5,708 nucleotides of DNA, taken from assembly GCA_947458345.1 (NCBI GenBank), contig CANHBU010000147.1, forward strand, positions 1 to 5,708, read 5' to 3'. This DNA comes from Comamonadaceae bacterium. Lineage in GTDB: Bacteria; Pseudomonadota; Gammaproteobacteria; Burkholderiales; Burkholderiaceae_C. A program made the translations under genes and the position numbers. Below the pieces are notes generated by a model. It was not told the DNA's origin. It was given only the letters and a program-made list of their open reading frames with translations, and made no database searches. Each line of letters starts with the position of its first letter. The first letter of the stretch is position 1. This document shows, in pieces, positions 1 to 5,708 of the stretch.

Positions 1-312
1 GCCAGCGAGCTGCTCTACACGGGCCGCGCCATGGCTGGCGAAGAGGCCGAACGCTGGGGTTTCCTCAACCGCCTGTGCGCGCCCGAGGACTTGCTCGCGC
101 AGGCGCAGGCGCTGGCCGCCGATCTGGCCAGCGGGCCGGCCTTTGCCAATGGCATCACCAAAACCATGCTGCACCAGGAATGGGCCATGACGATCGAGCA
201 GGCCATCGAGGCCGAGGCCCAGGCGCAGGCCATCTGCATGCTCACCGAAGACTTCTCGCGCGCCTATCACGCGTTTGCGGCCAAGCAAAAGCCGCGCTTT
301 GAAGGCAATTGA
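1..312 (+). CDS. Enoyl-CoA hydratase/isomerase family protein, C-terminal part (5' truncated by window edge)
   Basis: The reading frame is open from base 1 and ends at TGA 310-312, giving 103 residues; the ATG at 31 is internal. The visible part matches the C-terminal third of the crotonase fold. It opens with [20 protein letters not shown], the family's 'tGr...a.eA...Glvn' turn. A helical stretch with [10 protein letters not shown] follows, then the terminal helix ending in [13 protein letters not shown], like the family's 'aF.ekR.P.F.G' tail. Family members hydrate or isomerise enoyl-CoA thioesters in the cytoplasm. The oxyanion-hole and catalytic glutamate regions lie upstream of the window, so substrate and exact reaction cannot be judged. 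The tail reads [11 protein letters not shown], where many crotonases have a Glu-Gly pair near this point, which suggests a specialised subgroup rather than a FadB-type enzyme. It is followed within 10 nt by an acyl-CoA dehydrogenase, so the two are almost certainly co-transcribed. Confidence 0.9.
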   Translation, partial: ASELLYTGRAMAGEEAERWGFLNRLCAPEDLLAQAQALAADLASGPAFANGITKTMLHQEWAMTIEQAIEAEAQAQAICMLTEDFSRAYHAFAAKQKPRFEGN

Positions 313-317
313 GGAGG
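311..317 (+). promoter_or_regulatory. Ribosome binding site GAGGAGG overlapping the preceding stop codon
   Basis: GAGGAGG begins inside the TGA (310-312) of the upstream hydratase gene and lies 5 nt before the ATG at 323. It decides the start of the acyl-CoA dehydrogenase in favour of this ATG over an in-frame TTG at 275, which would overlap the upstream gene and has no such site. The overlap also suggests that ribosomes finishing the hydratase feed the next gene. Confidence 0.8.
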
Positions 318-322
318 CAAGC

Positions 323-1486
<1,164 letters not shown>

Positions 1487-1545
1487 GCCGCCCGCGGGCC
1501 GGCCCCAATTCTTGCGAGGGCCGCGTCGGCGTCCCCATTTTGAAC

Positions 1546-1550
1546 AGGAG
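1546..1550 (+). promoter_or_regulatory. Ribosome binding site AGGAG that sets the ridA-like start
   Basis: AGGAG lies 8 nt before the ATG at 1559, an ideal spacing. In-frame GTG codons at 1550 and 1556 are possible starts on paper. The first overlaps this site and the second is only 5 nt beyond it, so the ATG is the better choice and yields the usual family length. Confidence 0.75.
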
Positions 1551-1558
1551 TGACAGTG

Positions 1559-1951
1559 ATGCAGGTGCTACTTCCCCCCGGCTGGCCGCGGCCCAAGGGC
1601 TATGCCAATGGCGTGGCCGCCAGCGGCCGCATGGTGTTCGTCGCTGGCATGGTCGGGTGGGACGCCCAGGGCGTGTTTCACAGCGATGACCTGGCCGACC
1701 AGGTGCAGCAGGCGCTCGACCATGTGGTGGCGGTGCTGCGCGAGGCCGGCGCAAAGCCCGAGCACATTGTGCGCATGACCTGGTATGTCACCGACAAGCG
1801 CGAGTACCTGGCCGCTTCGGCGCGCATCGGCCAGATCTTTCGCCAGACCATCGGCAGCTTCAGCATTGCGATGACCGCCGTCGAGGTCAGCGCCCTGATT
1901 GAGGACAGAGCCAAGGTTGAGATCGAGGTCACGGCGGTCGTGCCAGAATAG
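1559..1951 (+). CDS. RidA/YjgF/YER057c/UK114 (Rid) family protein lacking the archetypal catalytic Arg
   Basis: The protein has 130 residues, the normal size for a Rid subunit; the family forms cytoplasmic homotrimers with active sites at the interfaces. Recognisable features are [12 protein letters not shown] (27-38, the family's 'sGq...d..G' strand-turn), the helix with [25 protein letters not shown] (split here as 48-60 and 61-72), MTWYVTD (73-79), and the C-terminal [19 protein letters not shown] (105-123), equivalent to the 'r..vev..L..da.vEie' tail. Archetypal RidA deaminates reactive enamine/imine intermediates and needs Arg105. Here my hand alignment puts Met105 at that place, with one extra residue in the following loop. 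Rid subgroups without the Arg are known but their reactions are poorly defined, so deaminase activity should not be assumed. Its place behind the hydratase and dehydrogenase suggests a pathway-specific role. The 72-nt leader has no clear terminator or promoter. Confidence 0.92.
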   Translation: MQVLLPPGWPRPKGYANGVAASGRMVFVAGMVGWDAQGVFHSDDLADQVQQALDHVVAVLREAGAKPEHIVRMTWYVTDKREYLAASARIGQIFRQTIGSFSIAMTAVEVSALIEDRAKVEIEVTAVVPE

Positions 1952-1961
1952 CGAGAGCGCT

Positions 1962-1987
1962 CAAATGTCCTGTCAATAGGACATTTG
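1962..1987. promoter_or_regulatory. Perfect 10-bp inverted repeat between the Rid gene and gcdH; candidate operator
   Basis: The left arm CAAATGTCCT (1962-1971) and right arm AGGACATTTG (1978-1987) are exact reverse complements around a 6-nt spacer, GTCAAT. The arms are only 40% GC, standing out from very GC-rich surroundings. The repeat begins 10 nt after the Rid stop and ends 119 nt before the gcdH start codon. No T-run follows on either strand, so a standard intrinsic terminator is unlikely. The two-fold symmetry, with half-site centres 16 bp apart, suits a dimeric regulator. A transcript hairpin with a protective or attenuating role is the alternative. I cannot name the regulator. Confidence 0.6.
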
Positions 1988-2093
1988 GAGGGCCTGCGGC
2001 CTGCTCGGGCATCGGGCCCAGGCGCAGCGCTCCGGGGCGTGCGGCGCTATGCTTGTTTCCCTGTCGTGGGCCCGCCGGGCTGTTTTCGTTTCC

Positions 2094-2099
2094 AAGGAG
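2094..2099 (+). promoter_or_regulatory. Ribosome binding site AAGGAG that sets the GTG start of gcdH
   Basis: AAGGAG lies 7 nt before the GTG at 2107. The frame is open further upstream to a TTG at 2053, but the extra 18 residues do not resemble the family and that TTG has no such site. The GTG start gives the usual bacterial length of about 393 residues. Confidence 0.85.
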
Positions 2100-2106
2100 T
2101 TCCCTC

Positions 2107-3288
2107 GTGTCCAAAGCTGCTTTTTCCTGGTCCGACCCGTTTCGTCTTGACGACCAGCTCACGGCCGACGAGCGCCAGGTGCGCGATGCAGCCCAGGCCT
2201 ATTGCCAGGAAAAGCTGCTGCCGCGGGTGCAGATGGCCTTTCGCAACGAGCAGACCGACCGCGCCATCTTCAACGAGATGGGCGAGCTCGGCCTGCTCGG
2301 CCCGACGATTCCCGAGCAGTATGGCGGCGCGGGCCTGAACTACGTGTGCTACGGCCTGGTGGCTCGCGAGGTCGAGCGGGTCGACTCGGGTTACCGCTCC
2401 ATGATGAGCGTGCAGTCGTCCCTGGTCATGGTGCCGATTAACGAATTTGGCACCGAGGCCCAAAAGCAAAAATACCTGCCCAAGCTGGCCACCGGCCAAT
2501 GGGTGGGCTGCTTTGGCCTGACCGAGCCCAATCACGGCTCGGATCCGGGCAGCATGATCACCCGCGCCCGCAAGGTCGCCGGCGGCTACAGCCTGTCGGG
2601 CGCCAAGATGTGGATCAGCAACAGCCCGATTGCCGACGTGTTTTTGGTCTGGGCCAAAGATGACGAAGGCGCGATCCGCGGCTTTGTGCTCGAAAAAGGC
2701 TGGAAGGGCTTGAGCGCACCGGCGGTGCATGGCAAGGTCGGCCTGCGCGCGTCCATCACCGGCGAGATCGTCATGGACGAGGTGTTTTGCCCGGAAGAAA
2801 ACGCTTTTCCTGAGGTGCGCGGCCTCAAGGGCCCATTTACCTGTCTGAACAGCGCGCGTTACGGCATTGCCTGGGGCGCCCTGGGCGCGGCCGAAGACTG
2901 CTACAACCGCGCCCGTCAGTACGTGCTGGACCGCCAGCAGTTTGGCCGGCCGCTGGCGGCCAATCAGCTCATCCAAAAGAAGCTGGCCGACATGGTCACC
3001 GAGATCAGCCTGGGGCTGCAGGGCTGCCTGCGCCTGGGCCGCATGAAGGACGAGGGCACGGCCGCCGTCGAGATCACCTCCATCTTGAAGCGCAACAGCT
3101 GTGGCAAGGCTTTGGACATCGCCCGCGCAGCGCGCGACATGATGGGCGGCAACGGCATCTCTGACGAATACGGCGTGGCGCGCCACCTGGTTAACCTGGA
3201 GGTGGTCAACACCTACGAGGGCACGCACGACATTCACGCCCTCATCCTGGGCCGCGCCATCACCGGGATTGCCGCGTTTTCGAACTGA
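2107..3288 (+). CDS. gcdH: Glutaryl-CoA dehydrogenase (decarboxylating), GcdH
   Basis: This 393-residue FAD enzyme oxidises and decarboxylates glutaryl-CoA to crotonyl-CoA and CO2. It is the exit step of lysine, tryptophan and many aromatic-acid routes, with electrons going to electron-transfer flavoprotein. The sequence tracks the human and bacterial enzymes throughout. [12 protein letters not shown] carries Glu90, Arg97 and Ser98, the counterparts of human Glu87, Arg94 and Ser95 that handle the gamma-carboxylate. The flavin motifs are [13 protein letters not shown] (135-147) and WISNSP (169-174). [11 protein letters not shown] (286-296), GGNGISDEY (347-355) and [20 protein letters not shown] (368-387) follow, with Glu371 as the catalytic base (human Glu370). 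All key residues are present. It starts at GTG with a strong ribosome site after a 155-nt gap containing an inverted repeat, so it may have its own control. It could equally serve general lysine catabolism rather than the upstream operon. Confidence 0.97.
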   Translation: MSKAAFSWSDPFRLDDQLTADERQVRDAAQAYCQEKLLPRVQMAFRNEQTDRAIFNEMGELGLLGPTIPEQYGGAGLNYVCYGLVAREVERVDSGYRSMMSVQSSLVMVPINEFGTEAQKQKYLPKLATGQWVGCFGLTEPNHGSDPGSMITRARKVAGGYSLSGAKMWISNSPIADVFLVWAKDDEGAIRGFVLEKGWKGLSAPAVHGKVGLRASITGEIVMDEVFCPEENAFPEVRGLKGPFTCLNSARYGIAWGALGAAEDCYNRARQYVLDRQQFGRPLAANQLIQKKLADMVTEISLGLQGCLRLGRMKDEGTAAVEITSILKRNSCGKALDIARAARDMMGGNGISDEYGVARHLVNLEVVNTYEGTHDIHALILGRAITGIAAFSN

Positions 3289-3304
3289 GCCGGCTGCGGC
3301 CGGC
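3289..3304. terminator. GC hairpin in the convergent gap between gcdH and the hydrolase gene; weak terminator candidate
   Basis: GCCGGC (3289-3294) and GCCGGC (3299-3304) pair around a TGCG loop, starting directly after the gcdH stop and 7 nt beyond the end of the opposing gene. A symmetric stem in a 23-nt convergent gap is well placed to act on both transcripts. It has only 6 bp and no T-run on either side, so intrinsic termination is uncertain. Confidence 0.35.
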
Positions 3305-3311
3305 CCTCGGT

Positions 3312-4226
3312 TCAATGATCGAGGATCAGGCCTTCGCGCAGCACGGCAACGCCAGCTTGCTGCAGTTCGGCCAGCACGCTGGCCAGCCATTGCTCCATGC
3401 TGCACTGTGAAAACCAGCTGCGGTGTACCGTCTGCAGCTGCGGGGTGTCGCAGGCCCAGGCGATGTAGTCGCTCAGCGGCTGCTGCTGTACCTCGAGCAG
3501 CTTGAACTTGAGCAGAACTTTGGCGCCGTGCTTGGCGTGGCGCCGCGGGTCTTGCACAAAGCTGGCCAAGCGCGCGCGAGCGCGGGCCATGACCTCTGGC
3601 CGGTAGGCGAACACCGCGCCGTGTCCGGGCACCACAGTCAAGGGCTCGAGCAATTCGATCAGGTCCAGCGTCTGGCCCACCTCGTCGAAGGCCTGCAAGC
3701 CATCGAGCTCGGGGAAGATGGCGCCAAAGCCGTTTTCCCACAGAGCATCGGCCGACACCAGGGTGCGGCTGAGCGGCTCGAACAGCACCACGCTGTGCGG
3801 ATCGTGGCCGGCGGCCGCATGAATCTGCCAGCGTCGATCGCCCAGCACGATGGTCTCGCCGGGCCGCAGCAGGCCGTCGTGGCCAAAGCGCGGGCAGTCT
3901 TGCCCATTGGACTGGTAGCTCAGTGCTTGCGTGTCCCAGGCTGCCACGTGCTCGGCCTGCCCCGGTGGGATCAGCGTGCGCATGCCTGCAAATTGTTGCT
4001 GCAAGGCCGCATTGCCGCCGCAGTGGTCGCTGTGCAGATGGGTGTTGAGCAGCCACTGCGGGCCGCCTGCGCCGAAGGCGGCTTGCACCAGCGCCACGGT
4101 CTGCGCCTCATGGCTGACATAGCCGGTGTCGATGGCCGCGCTTTGCGCGCCATGGGCGAGCACCAGATTGGCCGAAAGCCAGCCGCGCTCGATGACCTGC
4201 AGGCCGGGGAAAAGCAGCTCAGTCAT
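3312..4226 (-). CDS. Metallo-beta-lactamase (MBL) fold hydrolase, function unassigned
   Basis: The 304-residue protein has a complete MBL-fold dimetal site: NTHLHSDHCGG (61-71) supplies His63, His65, Asp67 and His68; AGHDPHS supplies His141; VSAD supplies Asp160; VPGHG supplies His202. The order and spacing fit the glyoxalase II-like branch of hydrolases. About 100 residues follow the last ligand (203-304), with FVQDPRRHAKHGAKVLLKFK and a helical tail, resembling the small C-terminal domain of LACTB2-like hydrolases. No signal peptide or membrane segment is seen, so it is probably cytoplasmic. A thioesterase or other ester hydrolase is possible, but the substrate cannot be read from the sequence. 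The ATG (4226-4224) overlaps the lnt stop as ATGA and has no clear ribosome site, so translation probably depends on lnt. An open frame extends upstream to 4727, but that part is an out-of-frame reading of lnt. Confidence 0.9.
   Translation of the reverse strand: MTELLFPGLQVIERGWLSANLVLAHGAQSAAIDTGYVSHEAQTVALVQAAFGAGGPQWLLNTHLHSDHCGGNAALQQQFAGMRTLIPPGQAEHVAAWDTQALSYQSNGQDCPRFGHDGLLRPGETIVLGDRRWQIHAAAGHDPHSVVLFEPLSRTLVSADALWENGFGAIFPELDGLQAFDEVGQTLDLIELLEPLTVVPGHGAVFAYRPEVMARARARLASFVQDPRRHAKHGAKVLLKFKLLEVQQQPLSDYIAWACDTPQLQTVHRSWFSQCSMEQWLASVLAELQQAGVAVLREGLILDH
4223..4226 (-). other. ATGA stop-start overlap coupling lnt to the MBL-fold hydrolase gene
   Basis: On the minus strand the lnt TGA (4225-4223) shares bases with the ATG (4226-4224) of the next gene. 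The bases just upstream read GCAGCGCGCGC with no purine-rich ribosome site, which favours re-initiation by ribosomes that have finished lnt. Confidence 0.85.
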
Positions 4227-5708
4227 GCGCGCGCTGCGTTTGCACGCCGGCCGATGGCTGCCAGCACGCACAGCAGGGCCCAGCCGTACCAGGGCAGCAA
4301 GCCGAGCTGGGCCACGGCCCGCGCGTACAGCGTCAGTCCCTCGTGGCCCTGCACCTGGGCCTGCAGTCGGCCCTGGGTGTGCCGCGGCAGGGCATGGGTG
4401 ACGCGCCCTTGGGCATCGATCACCACGCTCGCACCGGTGTTGGTGGCCCGCACCATGGGCCGGCCAAGCTCCAGCGCCCGCATGCGCGAAATCTGCAGGT
4501 GCTGATCGATGGCCACCGTATCGCCAAACCAGGCGATGTTGCTGACATTGACCAAGATGGTGGGGGCCTGCTGCGGGTCGACGAAGCGCGCGCCGAGCTC
4601 CTCGCCAAACAGGTCTTCGTAGCAGATGTTGGGCGCCAGCCGCTCGCCTTGCCAGGCGAAGGAGGCCTGGCCGACGGCCCCCCGGTTGAAGTCGCCCAGC
4701 GGGATGTTCATCATTTGCACAAACCATTTGAACAGCGGCGGAATAAATTCGCCAAAAGGCACCAGGTGGTGCTTGTCATAGCGGTAGGGCGCGCCTGGGC
4801 CGGCGTGCAGGGCCAGCACCGAGTTGGTGTAGCCCTCTTCAAACGAGCCCATCGGGATACCCAGCAGCGCCGCTTGCTGGCGCTGCGCGAAGTGATCGCG
4901 CAGATCTTGCCAATAGGCCGGATCCATCTGATTGGGCAGCAGGGGGATGGCGGTCTCGGGCAGCACCACCAGCGAGGTCTGCGCCGCTTTGAGCTCCTGT
5001 GCGTAAAAGCTCAGCGCCTGCTCCAGCCCCTTGCCCGGGATAAATTTTTCGTCCTGCGCGATATTGCCTTGCACCAAGGTGAGCGACAGGGCAGGGCGCG
5101 GTGCCTGCGTCTGCGTTGGAATCGGCGCCCAGGCCAGCGCGATCGCGCCGGCCAGCAGCAGCAGCGCTGGCCGCAGGCGCCGCCCTTGGCCTGGCAAGGG
5201 CAGCAGCCACAGCGCCAAGGCGGCGGCCACCGCCGCTGACAGCCAGCTCAGCCCGTGCACGCCGATCCAGCCGGCCAGCGGGCGTGCCCAACCCTCGATG
5301 TGGGCATAGCCCGATTGCCCCCAGGGAAAACCGGTGAACAGCACCACCCGCGCCAGCTCGGCCAGCAGCCACAGGCCGGCCCACAACAGCACGCGGCGGC
5401 CAACACCGCCGCTGCGCCAGCGCCAATACAGCGCGCCAGCCAGCGCGTAATAAAGCCCCAGCGCGGCCGCCAGCGCCAGCACCGCCAGCACCGCCAGCAC
5501 GGCGGGCAGGCCGCCGTAGACATGCATCGAGATGAAAAGCCACCAGAAGGTGCCGGCGAGCATGGCGGTGGCAAAAAGCCAGGCCAGCACACCGGCCTGC
5601 CGGCCGCTGTTGCAGCGCTCGAGCAGGGCCACCAGGGCTGCGAGCGCGGCCACCTGAAGCGCCGCCACGGGCTGGCCCAGGGGCCAGCCGGCAGCAAAAG
5701 GCCAGGCC
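4223..5708 (-). CDS. lnt: Apolipoprotein N-acyltransferase Lnt (N-terminus beyond the window)
   Basis: Lnt is an inner-membrane enzyme that transfers an acyl chain from phospholipid to the N-terminal cysteine of lipoproteins, the last maturation step before Lol sorting. About 494 residues are visible and the frame stays open to the window edge (AAGWPLGQP before the GTG at 5668), so that GTG is internal and roughly 20-30 residues are missing. The N-terminal part has several hydrophobic membrane segments and TGFPWGQSGYAHIEG, like E. coli TGFPWLQFGYSQIDG. The nitrilase-like periplasmic domain has the full triad: Glu in LPETAIP (codon 4957-4955), Lys in YDKHHLVPFGEF (4774-4772) and Cys in NICYEDLFGEE (4624-4622), equivalent to E. 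coli Glu267, Lys335 and Cys387. WFGDTVAIDQHLQ and RMRALELGRPMVRATNTG follow, then a last membrane helix near the C-terminus. It overlaps the next gene by four bases. It looks intact and functional. Confidence 0.97.
   Translation of the reverse strand, partial: AWPFAAGWPLGQPVAALQVAALAALVALLERCNSGRQAGVLAWLFATAMLAGTFWWLFISMHVYGGLPAVLAVLAVLALAAALGLYYALAGALYWRWRSGGVGRRVLLWAGLWLLAELARVVLFTGFPWGQSGYAHIEGWARPLAGWIGVHGLSWLSAAVAAALALWLLPLPGQGRRLRPALLLLAGAIALAWAPIPTQTQAPRPALSLTLVQGNIAQDEKFIPGKGLEQALSFYAQELKAAQTSLVVLPETAIPLLPNQMDPAYWQDLRDHFAQRQQAALLGIPMGSFEEGYTNSVLALHAGPGAPYRYDKHHLVPFGEFIPPLFKWFVQMMNIPLGDFNRGAVGQASFAWQGERLAPNICYEDLFGEELGARFVDPQQAPTILVNVSNIAWFGDTVAIDQHLQISRMRALELGRPMVRATNTGASVVIDAQGRVTHALPRHTQGRLQAQVQGHEGLTLYARAVAQLGLLPWYGWALLCVLAAIGRRANAARA
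5474..5500. repeat. Three exact copies of a 9-bp tandem repeat within lnt
   Basis: Period-9 identity runs from 5474 to 5500, with unit CGCCAGCAC in plus-strand phase. On the coding strand it encodes three Ala-Val-Leu triplets inside a hydrophobic membrane helix. Because the unit is a multiple of three, copy-number slippage would lengthen or shorten the helix without breaking the frame. Confidence 0.8.

Noticed and set aside
1491..1505. CCCGCGGG and GGGCCGGCCC palindromes between the acyl-CoA dehydrogenase and Rid genes
   Set aside because: They are gapless GC palindromes with no room for a loop and no T-run, and are common by chance at this base composition.
2048..2053. TATGCT as a -10 box for gcdH
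   Set aside because: There is no -35-like hexamer at 16-18 bp upstream, so it cannot be told from chance.
3316..3328. TGATC-GAG-GATCA small inverted repeat at the 3' end of the hydrolase gene
   Set aside because: It has only 5-bp arms inside coding sequence (encoding the C-terminal Ile-Leu-Asp-His region) and needs no other explanation.
2047..4056. 669-codon open frame on the minus strand
   Set aside because: It runs antisense to gcdH and out of frame through the MBL hydrolase gene. The translation is low-complexity Ala/Arg/Gly/His-rich without family motifs, as expected of a shadow frame in high-GC DNA.
3423..4505. 360-codon open frame on the plus strand, with a further 298-codon frame at 4343-5239
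   Set aside because: Both are antisense to lnt and the hydrolase gene, whose catalytic motifs are intact. The shadow proteins have no motif support.
4227..4727. N-terminal extension of the MBL hydrolase (471-residue version)
   Set aside because: The extra 167 residues are lnt read in the wrong frame. The ATG at 4226 with the ATGA overlap gives the normal domain start.

Overview
The window is high-GC, densely coding DNA with a betaproteobacterial look. The encoded apolipoprotein N-acyltransferase and glutaryl-CoA dehydrogenase read like Burkholderiales proteins, and a Comamonadaceae-type host is my best guess. That placement comes from recalled family sequence character, not from a search. 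There are six genes: four on the plus strand on the left, and two on the minus strand converging on them from the right. The two outermost genes run off the window.

Left half (1-3288, plus strand): the 3' end of an enoyl-CoA hydratase-family gene; an acyl-CoA dehydrogenase only 10 nt behind it; a RidA/YjgF-family gene 72 nt further on; then, after a 155-nt gap, gcdH (decarboxylating glutaryl-CoA dehydrogenase). The first three look like the tail of a catabolic operon doing beta-oxidation-type chemistry on a CoA-bound acid. GcdH then takes glutaryl-CoA to crotonyl-CoA and CO2. A Rid protein among CoA-thioester enzymes suggests that an enamine or imine arises on the pathway. One candidate is the aerobic 2-aminobenzoyl-CoA (anthranilate) route, but the diagnostic genes (CoA ligase, monooxygenase/reductase) are not in the window. 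The Rid protein has Met where archetypal RidA has its catalytic Arg105. A perfect 10-bp inverted repeat lies between ridA and gcdH and is the strongest candidate regulatory site.

Right half (3312-5708, minus strand): lnt (apolipoprotein N-acyltransferase, missing its N-terminus at the window edge), followed by a metallo-beta-lactamase-fold hydrolase whose ATG overlaps the lnt stop as ATGA. This pair looks translationally coupled and is functionally separate from the catabolic genes. A short GC hairpin lies in the 23-nt gap between the converging gene ends.

I saw no tRNA, rRNA, CRISPR array, insertion sequence or phage feature. All gene-free stretches are shorter than 160 nt. Nothing here amounts to a clearly new system. 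The points most worth following are the Rid variant in its catabolic setting, the inverted repeat before gcdH, and the lnt-hydrolase coupling.
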